A stretch of 64,000 nt of DNA from Actinoplanes philippinensis (GCF_900113015.1 NZ_FONV01000021.1:62001-126000), one strand, 5' to 3'; numbered from the stretch's first letter, positions 15,202 through 24,432 are shown. Made by a program: numbers and translations. Notes: a model not told the origin generated them from the sequence alone.

Positions 15202-15630
15202 ATGAACGAGATCCAGGAAGTCATCGAACGCAAGGCCGCGCTGCTGGAGACCGGCGACGCCAAGGCCGTCCTGTCCCACTATGCGCCCGGTTTCGTCGAG
15301 TACAACCTCGCCCCGCCGCTGCGCCGGCCCGGCGACGGCCGGGACCCGTCCCGGCTGGAGGCCTGGATGGACACCTTCGAGGCGCCGCCCCGCCGCGAGG
15401 TGACCCGGCTGGAGATCACCACCGACGGTGACGTGGCCTTCGCGACCAGCATCGACTGCCTGAGCGCGGCCCCGCGCGGCGCGGCCGAACGGTTCCACCT
15501 GTGGTTCCGGGTGACGCTCGGCCTGCGCCGCATCGACGGCCGGTGGCTGGTCACCCACGAACACGAGTCGGTCCCCTTCGAGATGGACGGCTCCTTCCAG
15601 GCGTCGACCGGCCTGACCCCCACCGACTGA
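15202..15630 (+). CDS. NTF2-like (SnoaL/DUF4440-type) protein, probable ECF42 target
   Basis: A 142-residue cone-shaped NTF2-like protein: IQEVIERKAALLETGDAKAV, then VLSHYAPGFVEYNLAPPL, and strands ending FRVTLGLRRIDGRWLVTHEH. Relatives include polyketide cyclases, isomerases and many proteins of unknown role. Its ATG starts nine bases after the predicted -10 (CGAC 15190-15193), so the mRNA would be nearly or fully leaderless, and no ribosome site exists upstream. Divergent from, and probably co-regulated with, the YCII-ECF42 pair. Confidence 0.77.
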   Translation: MNEIQEVIERKAALLETGDAKAVLSHYAPGFVEYNLAPPLRRPGDGRDPSRLEAWMDTFEAPPRREVTRLEITTDGDVAFATSIDCLSAAPRGAAERFHLWFRVTLGLRRIDGRWLVTHEHESVPFEMDGSFQASTGLTPTD

Positions 15631-15639
15631 CAGGGCGGT

Positions 15640-15678
15640 CGTCACCGGTGTCTCGCGGAGGTGGAGATACCGGTGACG
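15640..15678. terminator. Strong hairpin between convergent genes
   Basis: A 15-base stem (15640-15654 with 15664-15678) containing one G-U pair surrounds a 9-base loop. The arm CGTCACCGGT is repeated inverted. It stands 10 bases after the NTF2-like stop and just before the end of the convergent PucR-type gene, so it could end transcription in both directions. No T-tract follows, as is usual in high-GC actinobacteria. Confidence 0.6.
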
Positions 15679-15688
15679 GCCCCGACGA

Positions 15689-16054
15689 TCACCGGCTGAC
15701 CGGGTTGCGGTGCAGGCGCCGCAGAACCAGGGCCAGGTGGGCGCGGAACACGCCGGCCGGGTCGCGCAGGCTCCAGCCGAGCAGGTGCTCGGCCTGCACG
15801 ACCCGGTCCTGCAGCGTCGAATGGTGCAGCCGCAGGCGGGCGGCGGCGGCCCGCAGGCTCGGCGTGGTGGTGATCGCGTGCACTGTCGACGGCAGCCACG
15901 GGGCGGCGGGCTGGTCCAGCATCCGGACGTCCGGCAGAGCACCGGGTTCGGGCACGTGCCTCAGCTCGACCAGCCCGTCGAAGTAGGCGATCACCTGGAC
16001 CGCCGCGCTGGCGTCCGCATCCAGCGCGGCGAGGCGTACCGCGAGGTCCTTCAT
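15689..16054 (-). CDS. PucR-type C-terminal helix-turn-helix protein
   Basis: A 121-residue protein. Its last 70 residues match the PucR/CdaR C-terminal DNA-binding domain: TPSLRAAAARLRLHHSTLQD, then VVQAEHLLGWSLRDPAG and LALVLRRL. The large N-terminal GGDEF-like or sensory region of full PucR regulators (400 or more residues) is absent, so this is a short stand-alone or truncated version. The N-terminal 40 residues give no domain match. It is the last gene after the esterase, which ends 11 bases upstream, and may regulate it. Confidence 0.7.
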   Translation of the reverse strand: MKDLAVRLAALDADASAAVQVIAYFDGLVELRHVPEPGALPDVRMLDQPAAPWLPSTVHAITTTPSLRAAAARLRLHHSTLQDRVVQAEHLLGWSLRDPAGVFRAHLALVLRRLHRNPVSR

Positions 16055-16064
16055 GGCGCCGAGG

Positions 16065-17045
16065 TCAGGCGTTCAGCAGACGGTTCAGCCACCGGAACCG
16101 GGCCCGCCGCGCATCCTGCGAGATCACCGCGGCCGGCGCCATCATGTCGAACCCGTGGAACGCACCCGGCCACACGTGCAGCTCGGCCCGCCCACCGGCC
16201 TGCCAGATCCGGCTCGCGTAGGCGACGTCCTCGTCCCGGAACGTCTCCGCGCTGCCCACGTCGATGAACGCGGGCGGCAGATTCCCCAGGTCGGCGGCGC
16301 GGGCCGGCGCCGCGTAGGGCGAGACGTCCGGCCCGCCGGCCGCATCACCGAGCAGCGCGCCCCAGCCGGTCCGGTTGGCGGTGCGATCCCACACCCCCAA
16401 ACCCTCCATCTGTACGGCCGAAGCACTCTCGTTGCGATCATCGAGCATCGGGCAGATCAGCAGCTGGCCGAGCAACTCCGGCCCGCCCAGGTCCCGGGCC
16501 ATCAGCGCCAGCGCCGCCGCCAGCCCACCACCGGCGCTGCCACCGGCGACGATCAGCCGCCCCGGGTCGAACCCGAGTTCCCCGGCGTGCGCCGCGGTCC
16601 ACAGCAGCCCCGCGTAGCAGTCGTTCACCGGCCCCGGATGCGGTGTCTCGGGCGCGAGACGGTACTCCACCGACACCACGGCCAGCCCGAACTCCTCGGC
16701 GAGGTCGAGCATCAGATCGATCCCGGCCCGGTTGTCGCCGAGGATCATCCCGCCGCCGTGCGTGTGATAGAGACACCCGGCCGCCTCGGCGACGCCGGCC
16801 GGCCGGCAGATCAGCAGCGACCCGTCCGGATCCCCGTCGAGCCCCGGCACGGCCCGCTCCTCGACGGTGAACCTCCCGTCCCGCCGCAGATCGTCGTCAC
16901 TGATCGTCTCCATCCCGGCGGTCCCCTGCCGCAGGATCGGGATCATCTCGGGCGTGAGCGAGGGCGGAAGCTGATCCCCGAGCGCGGCGAGCGCCGCCCC
17001 GAGCTCGGCATCGAACGGGGGAGGAGAGGGCACCACAGCGGTCAC
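16065..17045 (-). CDS. Alpha/beta hydrolase, hormone-sensitive lipase (family IV esterase) type
   Basis: A 326-residue esterase. The oxyanion motif HGGG (in CLYHTHGGGMILGDN), the nucleophile elbow VAGGSAGGGLAAAL with catalytic Ser, an Asp in FIDVGSAETFRDEDVAYA, and the His in PGAFHGFDMM form the full HSL-family triad. There is no signal peptide, so it acts in the cytoplasm on short or medium acyl esters. It is transcribed with the downstream PucR-type HTH gene. The physiological substrate is unknown. Confidence 0.88.
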   Translation of the reverse strand: MTAVVPSPPPFDAELGAALAALGDQLPPSLTPEMIPILRQGTAGMETISDDDLRRDGRFTVEERAVPGLDGDPDGSLLICRPAGVAEAAGCLYHTHGGGMILGDNRAGIDLMLDLAEEFGLAVVSVEYRLAPETPHPGPVNDCYAGLLWTAAHAGELGFDPGRLIVAGGSAGGGLAAALALMARDLGGPELLGQLLICPMLDDRNESASAVQMEGLGVWDRTANRTGWGALLGDAAGGPDVSPYAAPARAADLGNLPPAFIDVGSAETFRDEDVAYASRIWQAGGRAELHVWPGAFHGFDMMAPAAVISQDARRARFRWLNRLLNA

Positions 17046-17162
17046 GAACGGCCTCCTAGGGTCACCACCGGATGAACGGTTTCTCCAGAATGACCCGCCA
17101 CCCGACAGCGATCGAGCGCCACGCGGCGGAATCCCCCCGCCATCCGGCGGGTCGACACGCTG

Positions 17163-18056
17163 TCAGGCCTCCGCAGCCGGGGCCGGGGGCTCGTCCTCGC
17201 CGGCGCCGCTCAGGAGCAGGGCCAGCATGCTGAGGAAGATGGCGACCGCCACGCACGTCAGGAACTGCAGCGGCGTCAGCGGGAGGGCGCCGAGCACGTC
17301 GACGTCGCTGACGTCCGGGACGGCCGCCTTCTCGGCGAGGTAGCCGATGCCCACGAAAGCGGCGGCGATGACGACGAACGTGATGATCGCGCTGCTCGCG
17401 TGTTTGAAGCCGTGCCGGAACAGCGCTCGGACGATGGCGCCCAGCGCGAACAGGATCAGCACTCCGGTGGCGGCGAGCATGCCGTACACCAGCTGGGTCA
17501 GGCGGTTGCCGGACGCCTGGCCGGCGCCGGACGGCTCCACGGTGAGTTTCACCGGCACGTCGATGATGGTCTGCTCGTTGCGGAACGTGCCCAGACCGCC
17601 GACCGGGTGGACGACCGTTCCGGTGATCTTGCCGTCCAGGACGGTCGGCGCGGTCACCTCCGGTACGAAGTAGCGGCCGGTGGCGGTCTTGTCGTCGGAG
17701 ATGTCCCGCCGGTTCGTGCGGATCTCGTCGCCCCAGGTCTGCGGCTTCGGCTGCATCAGGATGATCGGCTGCTGACCGGTGAAGGTCAGCGTCATCCCGT
17801 CCGGGGACGCCCACAACCCGCTGACCGCGCTCGGCATCCGTACGCCGAGGCTCAGCGCCTCGCCGGACGATGTCGTGACCGTGATCGCCTGTTTGTTGTC
17901 GACAACATACAGGTGATCACTGGCGTACTTGCGGGCCACCGGGGTGTAGGCGACGAATCCGGCGACCAGGGCGAGGCCGGCGAGAACCCAGACGACGGTG
18001 ATCAGCTTGGAGAGAACACGCACCGGGGCAGCATAGGCGGCATCGCCACCGGTCAC
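17163..18056 (-). CDS. Membrane protein of unknown function
   Basis: A 297-residue protein with an N-terminal membrane helix (LITVVWVLAGLALVAGFVAY), a roughly 150-residue extracytoplasmic region, and three more hydrophobic segments towards the C-terminus (VYGMLAATGVLILFALGAIV, IITFVVIAAAFVGIGYLA, LTCVAVAIFLSMLALLL). The acidic tail ends EDEPPAPAAEA. The GTG start overlaps the clpC stop (GTGA), so it is translated with clpC; a second GTG at 18023 would give a tidier N-terminus. No family was recognised. Confidence 0.65.
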   Translation of the reverse strand: MTGGDAAYAAPVRVLSKLITVVWVLAGLALVAGFVAYTPVARKYASDHLYVVDNKQAITVTTSSGEALSLGVRMPSAVSGLWASPDGMTLTFTGQQPIILMQPKPQTWGDEIRTNRRDISDDKTATGRYFVPEVTAPTVLDGKITGTVVHPVGGLGTFRNEQTIIDVPVKLTVEPSGAGQASGNRLTQLVYGMLAATGVLILFALGAIVRALFRHGFKHASSAIITFVVIAAAFVGIGYLAEKAAVPDVSDVDVLGALPLTPLQFLTCVAVAIFLSMLALLLSGAGEDEPPAPAAEA

Positions 18057-20410
18057 TGTCCCGCGGCCACCGCACCCCGGAACACGAGACGGCCGTCCTC
18101 GCAGTCCACGACGACGGTCCGGCCGGGGCGCAGGTCGTTGAAGAGGATCTGCTCGGACAGGGTGTCCTCCAGTTCACGCTGGATGGTCCGGCGCAGCGGG
18201 CGGGCGCCCAGCACCGGGTCGAAGCCCTTGGCCGCGAGGTACGCGCGGGCGCCGTCGGTGAGTTCCAGGGTGATGTCCCGGTTCCTGAGCTGGGTCTGGA
18301 TGCGGGCGGTGAAGATGTCGACGATCCGCAGGATCTGCGGCTCGCGCAGCTGGTGGAAGACGATCGTGTCGTCGAGGCGGTTGAGCAGCTCCGGCCGGAA
18401 GTGCTGTTTCAGCTCGTCACCGACCCGGGACTTCATCTGCTCGTACGCCGCGGGCTGCGCCGCCGAGGCCTGGAACCCGATCGTACGGCCCACCTCACGG
18501 GTGCCGAGGTTGGTGGTGAGGATGACGACGGTGTTCTTGAAGTCGACGACCCGGCCCTGCCCGTCAGTGAGCCGGCCGTCCTCCAGGATCTGCAGCAGCG
18601 TGTTGAACACGTCCGGGTGCGCCTTCTCGATCTCGTCGAAGAGCACCACCGAGAACGGCTTGCGGCGTACCTTCTCGGTCAGCTGCCCGCCCTCGTCGTG
18701 GCCGACGTACCCGGGTGGCGCGCCGACCAGCCGGGACATGGTGTGCCGGTCGTGGAACTCGGACATGTCGAGCTGGATCAGCGCGTCCTCGGAGTCGAAC
18801 AGGAACGCGGCCAGCGCCCGGCACAGCTCGGTCTTGCCGACCCCGGACGGCCCGGCGAAGACGAACGACCCGGCCGGTCGTCTCGGATCCTTCAACCCCG
18901 CGCGGGTACGCCGGATCGCCCGCGACACGGCACGCACGGCGTCGTCCTGCCCGATGACCCGGCGGTGCAGCTCGTCCTCCATGGCCGCCAGACGTGACGA
19001 CTCCTCCTCGGTGAGCCGGTGCACGGGGATGCCGGTCCAGTGGCCGAGCACCTCGGCGATCTGCTCGTCGCCGATCTCCGCGGGCGGCTGTCCCTCGCCG
19101 GTGGTCAGCCGCTTCTCCCGGTCGCGCAGCCGGGCCGCCAGCTCGAAGTCCTGCGCGTCGATCGCGGCTTCCTTCTCCTGCCGCAGCGCGGCCACCCGCG
19201 GGTCGGAGGCGCGGGCCGTCGCGCGGATCCGCATCCGGGCGCCGGCCTCGTCGATCAGGTCGATCGCCTTGTCCGGCAGGAACCGGTCGGAGATGTACCG
19301 GTCGGCCAGGGTCGCCGCGGCCACCAGCGCCGCATCGGTGAACGACACCCGGTGATGCGCCTCGTAGAAGTCGCGCAGTCCCTTGAGGATCTCGATGGTG
19401 TGCGCCAGCGTCGGCTCGCCCACGTCGATCTTCTGCAGGCGCCGTTCGAGCGGCTTGTCCTTCTCGATGATCCGGTACTCGGCGATCGTGGTGGCCCCGA
19501 CCAGCTGGAACTCGCCGCGGGCCAGCGCCGGCTTGAGCAGCGACGCGGCGTCGATGGCCCCCTCGGCGGCGCCCGCCCCGACCAGGGTGTGGATCTCGTC
19601 GATGAACAGGATCACGTCGCCTCTGGTGCGTACCTCCTTGAGGATCTTCTTCAGACGCTCCTCGAAGTCGCCGCGGTAGCGGGAGCCGGCCACCAGGGAA
19701 CCCATGTCCAGGGTGTACAGCTGCTTGCCCCGCAGCGTCTCCGGCACGTCGCCGCTGACGATCGCCTGCGCGAGCCCTTCGACGGCCGCGGTCTTGCCGA
19801 CGCCCGGCTCGCCGATCAGCACCGGATTGTTCTTGCGGCGCCGCGACAGCACCTGCACGACCCGCTCGATCTCCGGCTCCCGGCCGATCACCGGGTCGAG
19901 CCGGCCGTCGCGGGCCTTCCTGGTGAGGTTGTCGCCGTACTGGTCGAGGATGGTCTCCTTGACCGGCTCGGCGACGGTGGCCGGCGTGCTCCCGGCAAGC
20001 TGCCGGATCACCCGCTGCCGCACCGTCTCCCGGTCGGCGCCCAGCTTGACGAGCACCTGCGCGGCGACGCCCTCGCCCTCGCGGAGCAGCCCGAGCAGCA
20101 GATGCTCGGTGCCGATGTAGTTGTGGCCCAGTTGCAGCGCCTCCCGCAGCGACAGCTCGAGGACCTTCTTGGCCCGCGGTGTGAACGGGATGTGCTGCCC
20201 GCCGGGAGTCCCGTGGCCCTGGCCGACGACCTCCTCGACCGCGCGCCGGATCGCCTCCGGGGAGAGCCCGAAAGCCGCGACGCCCTCACCCTCCTGGGCC
20301 AGCCCGAGCAGCAGATGCTCGGTGCCGATGTGGTGGTGGTCGAGAATCCGGGCCTCTTCCTGGGCCAGGACGACGACTCGACGGGCACGGTCGGTGAACC
20401 GTTCGAACAC
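18053..20410 (-). CDS. clpC: ATP-dependent Clp protease ATP-binding subunit, ClpC-type
   Basis: A 785-residue AAA+ unfoldase feeding ClpP. Order: paired N-terminal Clp-N repeats (IGTEHLLLGL occurs twice, near residues 30 and 105), first ATPase with Walker A GEPGVGKTA and Walker B VILFIDEIH, a UVR-like coiled middle segment (EAAIDAQDFELAARLRDREK), second ATPase with GPSGVGKTE, and the C-terminal D2-small domain. GTG 20410 gives the canonical start MFERFTDRAR. It is shorter than housekeeping ClpC1 (about 850), so probably a paralog. It is coupled to a membrane protein downstream. Confidence 0.95.
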   Translation of the reverse strand: MFERFTDRARRVVVLAQEEARILDHHHIGTEHLLLGLAQEGEGVAAFGLSPEAIRRAVEEVVGQGHGTPGGQHIPFTPRAKKVLELSLREALQLGHNYIGTEHLLLGLLREGEGVAAQVLVKLGADRETVRQRVIRQLAGSTPATVAEPVKETILDQYGDNLTRKARDGRLDPVIGREPEIERVVQVLSRRRKNNPVLIGEPGVGKTAAVEGLAQAIVSGDVPETLRGKQLYTLDMGSLVAGSRYRGDFEERLKKILKEVRTRGDVILFIDEIHTLVGAGAAEGAIDAASLLKPALARGEFQLVGATTIAEYRIIEKDKPLERRLQKIDVGEPTLAHTIEILKGLRDFYEAHHRVSFTDAALVAAATLADRYISDRFLPDKAIDLIDEAGARMRIRATARASDPRVAALRQEKEAAIDAQDFELAARLRDREKRLTTGEGQPPAEIGDEQIAEVLGHWTGIPVHRLTEEESSRLAAMEDELHRRVIGQDDAVRAVSRAIRRTRAGLKDPRRPAGSFVFAGPSGVGKTELCRALAAFLFDSEDALIQLDMSEFHDRHTMSRLVGAPPGYVGHDEGGQLTEKVRRKPFSVVLFDEIEKAHPDVFNTLLQILEDGRLTDGQGRVVDFKNTVVILTTNLGTREVGRTIGFQASAAQPAAYEQMKSRVGDELKQHFRPELLNRLDDTIVFHQLREPQILRIVDIFTARIQTQLRNRDITLELTDGARAYLAAKGFDPVLGARPLRRTIQRELEDTLSEQILFNDLRPGRTVVVDCEDGRLVFRGAVAAGQ

Positions 20411-20621
20411 GATGATCACGTCCTCGGACGCGAAGCCCCACGCACTCCGCCGAGAACAGTCCTCGCACGACACGAGGACAGGCTGAAGTCGGGTGCGCTG
20501 AGTCTGAGCCTCTTGGCGTGGGGCGGCGCCCGCGTGGGGGACGTCGCTACGCTCGTGCAGGCGCGCTGCTTCTGCGAATGTACAACGGAAACCGCACCCA
20601 CGATGTGTCCGGGAGGCCCCC

Positions 20622-21350
20622 ATGACCGGTACCCGCACCCGCCGGCCCGTCCCCGACCGCGCCCGTAAACGGGCCATCCGAGCGCTCGCCGCCCAGCTGG
20701 GGGTCTCCTACTCGGTGGCGGCACGGCTGCTCGCCGACGACCATCGCGCCTGGATTTTCGCTGCCCGCGAACAGCGCACGTTCCACGCCCGGGTGACGGA
20801 TACCCGACTCGCCGTGGACCTCCCGCTGGGCCGGGCCGCGCATCTGGTCCGCCGGTTCCCGCCGATGCGGTCGTTCGGGCCGCTCTACGCGGGCGAGGCG
20901 CGCGAGACCGTCCTCGGCATGCTGTACGCCGTGGTCCTGCACGACTCGCCCGAGCTGCTGCCGCCCGCCGAGGAGCTGGCCTGGGCCGCCGAGCTCGGCG
21001 AGGAGTCGGCCGTCGACATCACCTGCGCCGCCGTCGACCGGGCCGCCCGCCTGCTGCTCGACGCCGACCGCTGGCGGCTGTGGGCCCGCGTCGACGCGGC
21101 GCTCGCCGTCTGGGAGCCGGGCGCGGACCGCCGGCTGCGGGACGCGGCGATCACCCTGGGCCGGGTGCTGCGGTCGACCAGCCTGCGCGGCTCGGTCGAC
21201 GGTGCCCGGCACATCCTGGACGCGGTGCTCGTCGAGCCGTACGAGGGGGACCCGCCCGGCGCCCGGGTCAGCGTCGACGGCCGCACCCGCACGGTCACCG
21301 GCGTCCGCTGGGAGCGCACCGGGCCGCCCGCCGGTTACGACCTCGGCTAG
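20622..21350 (+). CDS. Conserved hypothetical protein with N-terminal HTH-like segment
   Basis: A 242-residue soluble protein, divergent from clpC. Residues 17-45 (AIRALAAQLGVSYSVAARLL) look like a short helix-turn-helix, followed by a mostly helical, Ala/Arg-rich body and a small beta-rich end (ARVSVDGRTRTVTGVRWER). I do not recognise the family. The 210-base gap to clpC must hold the promoters of both genes; no clear HspR, CIRCE or ClgR site was found there. The stop lies four bases from that of the convergent response regulator. Confidence 0.7.
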   Translation: MTGTRTRRPVPDRARKRAIRALAAQLGVSYSVAARLLADDHRAWIFAAREQRTFHARVTDTRLAVDLPLGRAAHLVRRFPPMRSFGPLYAGEARETVLGMLYAVVLHDSPELLPPAEELAWAAELGEESAVDITCAAVDRAARLLLDADRWRLWARVDAALAVWEPGADRRLRDAAITLGRVLRSTSLRGSVDGARHILDAVLVEPYEGDPPGARVSVDGRTRTVTGVRWERTGPPAGYDLG

Positions 21351-21353
21351 CGC

Positions 21354-22019
21354 CTAGGCCAGCCCCGCGTCGTGGGCGAGCAGGGCGATCTGGGTCCGGT
21401 TGTCGAGCCCCAGCTTGGTCAGGATGTGCGACACGTGGCTCTTCACCGTGGCCAGGGTCATGTCCAGCTCGGCGCCGATCTCGGCGTTGCCGTGCCCCCG
21501 GCCGATCGCGACGACCACGTCCCGCTCGCGGGGGCTCAGCGTGGCCAGGGTGGCCCGGGCCTGGGCGTAGGCTCCCGCCTGCACGGCCACCCGGTCCATC
21601 AGCCGGCGGGTGATCCGTGGGGACAGGATCGGCTCGCCCGCCGCGACCTGGCGCACCGCCTCGGCGATCCGGGCCGGCGGGGTGTCCTTGAGCAGGAACC
21701 CGCTGGCCCCGGCCCGTAGCGCGTGCAGGATGTTCTCGTCGGTGTCGAAGGTGGTCAGCACGATCACCTCGGGCGGCCGAGGCCGGGCGCGCAGGCGTCG
21801 GGTGGCGGTGATCCCGTCGACGCGGGGCATCCGCACGTCCATCAGCACCACGTCGGGCGCGTGCGCGTCGAGGGCGGCGGGCACCTGGTCGCCGTCGGAC
21901 GCCTCACCGACGACGGCGATGCCGGGCGCGCCGTCGAGCATCATCGTCAGCCCGGCACGCACCAGCGCGTCGTCGTCGACGACGAGCACACGTACCGGCC
22001 GGCTGGTCACGCCGGCCAT
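21354..22019 (-). CDS. NarL/LuxR-type two-component response regulator
   Basis: A 221-residue regulator. Receiver domain: acidic pair DDD in VLVVDDDALVRAGL, the phosphorylated Asp in DVVLMDVRMPRVDG (near residue 59), Thr in IVLTTFDTDENIL and Lys in GFLLKDTPPA. The C-terminal LuxR helix-turn-helix reads LSPRERDVVVAIGRGHGNAE followed by TVKSHVSHILTKL. It overlaps the kinase gene by 13 bases and is its cognate partner. Target genes are unknown; the divergent DUF6069-type membrane protein gene is a candidate. Confidence 0.93.
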   Translation of the reverse strand: MAGVTSRPVRVLVVDDDALVRAGLTMMLDGAPGIAVVGEASDGDQVPAALDAHAPDVVLMDVRMPRVDGITATRRLRARPRPPEVIVLTTFDTDENILHALRAGASGFLLKDTPPARIAEAVRQVAAGEPILSPRITRRLMDRVAVQAGAYAQARATLATLSPRERDVVVAIGRGHGNAEIGAELDMTLATVKSHVSHILTKLGLDNRTQIALLAHDAGLA

Positions 22020-23185
22020 GGTATCGACGCGTGCAGACGGAACTCGCCGTCGGCCCGCTCATGGTCGAGCGTCCCGCCGGCCAGGTGCACCCGCTCGGTG
22101 AGCCCGACCAGCCCCGCCCCGCCGGACGGCAGCGTGCCGCCGGCCGCCAGACGGTTGCGCACGTCGACCTCGAGACCCGCGCCCGGGCCGCCGCTGACCG
22201 TCACCCGGACGGCCTGCCCGGCGGCATGCTTGCGGGCGTTCGTCAGTCCTTCCTGCACCACCCGGTACGCCGTCCGCGCGACAGCGGGCGGCGCGCCCGC
22301 CGGATCGTCCACCGCCTCCCGCAGCAGCACCTCGGTCCCCGCCTCCCGCGACTCGGCCACCAGCCGCGGCACGTCGGCGAGCACCGGCTGCGGATGCACC
22401 CCGTCGCCGCCGTCGTCCTCCCGCAGCAGGCTGATCACCTCCCGCAGCTCCTCCAGCGCCTGATGCACCCCGCTGCGCACCACCCCGGCCGCCCGCGACA
22501 TCTGCTCCGGCGGCGCGTCCGGCCGGAACTCCATCGCCCCCGCGAACGTCGCCAGCAGCGACAACCGGTGCGCCAGCACGTCGTGCATCTCCCGGGCGAT
22601 CTGCCGGCGCTCCAGCATCCGCGCCTCCGCGACCCGGCGGCCCTGCTCGGCCTCGGCCCGCTGCGCCCGCTCCTGGAGGGTGCGGATCAGCGCCTCCCGG
22701 GCCCGCGCCCACAGACCCCAGCCGAGCAGCGCGCCGTAGGCGATCGTCACCAGGGCCAGCCACCAGCCGTACGACATGCCGCCGTTGACCCGCCACGCCC
22801 CCTGCACCGCGTGCGCCGCGATCCCGCCGCCTGCCACCACGACCGCCGCTGTCCGGTCCCGCCGCCGCGCCACCTGCAGCGCGCCCATCGTCGCCGGCGG
22901 CGTCACCGCGGGCGACAGCACGGCCAGGACGGTCAGCGCCGCCGTCCCGCCGACCGGCCACCACACCAGCAGCGGCGTCAGCAGCCAGGCCAGCACACCG
23001 GCGCCGACGTCGAGCAGCAGCAGCGGATCGCCGGGGTCGCTGCTCCACCGCCCGAGAACGGTCGCCACGATCAGCAGACCGGACCCGCCCAGCAGCGCCG
23101 CGACCCCCCACCCGTTCCTGAACCCGCCGATCCCGTCGGCGCGGCCCACCCCGTAGGCCCGGGCCCGGCCTCTGATCCCGTTCAC
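22007..23185 (-). CDS. Sensor histidine kinase (HisKA_3/NarL-type)
   Basis: A 392-residue kinase. The N-terminal 170 residues carry four to five hydrophobic segments (AALLGGSGLLIVATVL, LAWLLTPLLVWWPVGG, TVLAVLSPAVTP, WLALVTIAYGALLGWGLW) with very short loops, so the stimulus is probably sensed in the membrane. The HisKA_3 box ERRQIAREMHDVLAHRLSLL has the phosphorylated His. The ATPase domain shows N-box QEGLTNARKHA and G-box GGAGLVGLTERV. It precedes and overlaps the response regulator gene, forming a standard pair. Confidence 0.92.
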   Translation of the reverse strand: MNGIRGRARAYGVGRADGIGGFRNGWGVAALLGGSGLLIVATVLGRWSSDPGDPLLLLDVGAGVLAWLLTPLLVWWPVGGTAALTVLAVLSPAVTPPATMGALQVARRRDRTAAVVVAGGGIAAHAVQGAWRVNGGMSYGWWLALVTIAYGALLGWGLWARAREALIRTLQERAQRAEAEQGRRVAEARMLERRQIAREMHDVLAHRLSLLATFAGAMEFRPDAPPEQMSRAAGVVRSGVHQALEELREVISLLREDDGGDGVHPQPVLADVPRLVAESREAGTEVLLREAVDDPAGAPPAVARTAYRVVQEGLTNARKHAAGQAVRVTVSGGPGAGLEVDVRNRLAAGGTLPSGGAGLVGLTERVHLAGGTLDHERADGEFRLHASIPWPA

Positions 23186-23293
23186 CCGGCGAGGCTAACC
23201 ATCGATCGCCGGTCGCCGACACCATCCAAAGTTGGTGGCGCCCCGTCTTCGGCCCGATGTGGGCGCCCGCCCCGGTCGGCCACGCTGATGCCC

Positions 23294-23698
23294 ATGACGA
23301 CGAACACGCATCAGCGCCTCCACTCCACCACCACCGGCCGGGCGATCACCGTCGCGGCGGGCGCCACGAGCGCGCTGCTCCTCTGGTCGGTCGACACCTG
23401 GGGCGGCATCGAGCTCGCGGTCCGCCAGGGCGACACGGTCCAGCACGTCGGCGCGGTCGCGGTTGTCACCGCCGCGCTCGTCGCCGGCGCCGCCGCCTGG
23501 GCGCTGCTCGCCCTCCTGGAACGCTCGGCGCGCAGACCGGCCCGGACCTTCCGGATCATCGCGTCGGCGGTGCTGCTGCTCTCCCTCGCCGGCCCGATGG
23601 CCGGCATCGGCCTCGGCGTCCGCCTCGCTCTGCTCGGCCTTCATCTGACCGTCGGCGCCGCGTTGATCATCGGGTTGCCGGGCCGTCACTGCCGATGA
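23294..23698 (+). CDS. DUF6069-like four-helix membrane protein
   Basis: A 134-residue membrane protein: helix 1 RAITVAAGATSALLLWSVDT, helix 2 VGAVAVVTAALVAGAAAWAL, then LLALLERSARRPARTFRIIA and two further helices (SAVLLLSLAGPMAGIGLGV, LALLGLHLTVGAALIIGLPG). The WALLALLER-RRP-RTFR-I pattern matches DUF6069, whose function is unknown. It is divergent from the two-component genes, so co-regulation is plausible. ATG 23288 is an equally possible start. Confidence 0.65.
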   Translation: MTTNTHQRLHSTTTGRAITVAAGATSALLLWSVDTWGGIELAVRQGDTVQHVGAVAVVTAALVAGAAAWALLALLERSARRPARTFRIIASAVLLLSLAGPMAGIGLGVRLALLGLHLTVGAALIIGLPGRHCR

Positions 23699-23820
23699 CA
23701 ACCCCGCGGCGGTACGGTCCACGCGCCCCGCTCACACGCAGGAGGCATCCTCGCCGGCCGGCCGTCACAGCAGGTGACGCCGGTCTTGGCGCGACCACGC
23801 CGTGCCCCTATGGTGTGTCG

Positions 23821-24432
23821 ATGACGATCGCCGATCTTGCCCAGCCCACCTCCGCCCCGGCTCCGCGGCCGGGGCGTCGCGGCCACAGTGTGGTCATCGG
23901 CGTGTCGATCGCGCTGCTGCTCGGGGCCGGCGGCGTCACCGGAGCCACCTACTACTACGACAGCGTGCCCCTGGCCGAGAGCACCGTCACCCACCCGGTG
24001 GTCACGGTGGCCGAGCTGCCGCCCGCGGTGGCCAACGCGTTCGTCGCCGCCGTCGACCCCGGCTTCTACTCCTCCGACGACTCGCCGCTCACCCGCCGCT
24101 ACGTGGAGATCGCCGCCGGCGCCGAGCCGGGCCTGCGGACGCGGATCATGGCGAGGAAGGCGGAGTCCGCGTACCCCAAGGAGGAGATCCTGGAGCGCTT
24201 CCTCAACCGCGCCGACTACGGCCGCGGCGCGATCGGCCTGGTCACCGCCGCCCGCACGTACTTCCAGAAGGCGCCCGCCCAGCTGTCCGTCCCCGAGGCG
24301 GCCCTGCTCGCGGTGCAGCTCGACCCGGACCACCCGGCGCCGAAGGACGGCTGGGAGCAGATCCTGGACACCATGGTCGACCGAGGCTGGCTGAGCCCCG
24401 GCGCCCGCGACACCTTCACCTACCCCGCCTGA
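23821..24432 (+). CDS. Short GT51 (peptidoglycan transglycosylase)-like protein, probably inactive
   Basis: A 203-residue membrane-anchored protein: helix VVIGVSIALLLGAGGVTGAT, then a GT51-like region. The second GT51 half is well preserved (ARKAESAYPKEEILERFLNR, then YFQKAPAQLSVPEAALLAVQ). The first motif, normally EDxxFxxHxG with the catalytic Glu, reads VDPGFYSSDD (residues 78-87), so the Glu and His are gone. About 50 residues between the motifs are also missing, and there is no transpeptidase domain. It looks like a degenerate or regulatory relative of class A PBPs. Confidence 0.6.
   Translation: MTIADLAQPTSAPAPRPGRRGHSVVIGVSIALLLGAGGVTGATYYYDSVPLAESTVTHPVVTVAELPPAVANAFVAAVDPGFYSSDDSPLTRRYVEIAAGAEPGLRTRIMARKAESAYPKEEILERFLNRADYGRGAIGLVTAARTYFQKAPAQLSVPEAALLAVQLDPDHPAPKDGWEQILDTMVDRGWLSPGARDTFTYPA

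Noticed and set aside
20411..20621. HspR (HAIR), CIRCE or ClgR operator in front of clpC
   Set aside because: No convincing match to these motifs was found in the 210-base gap.
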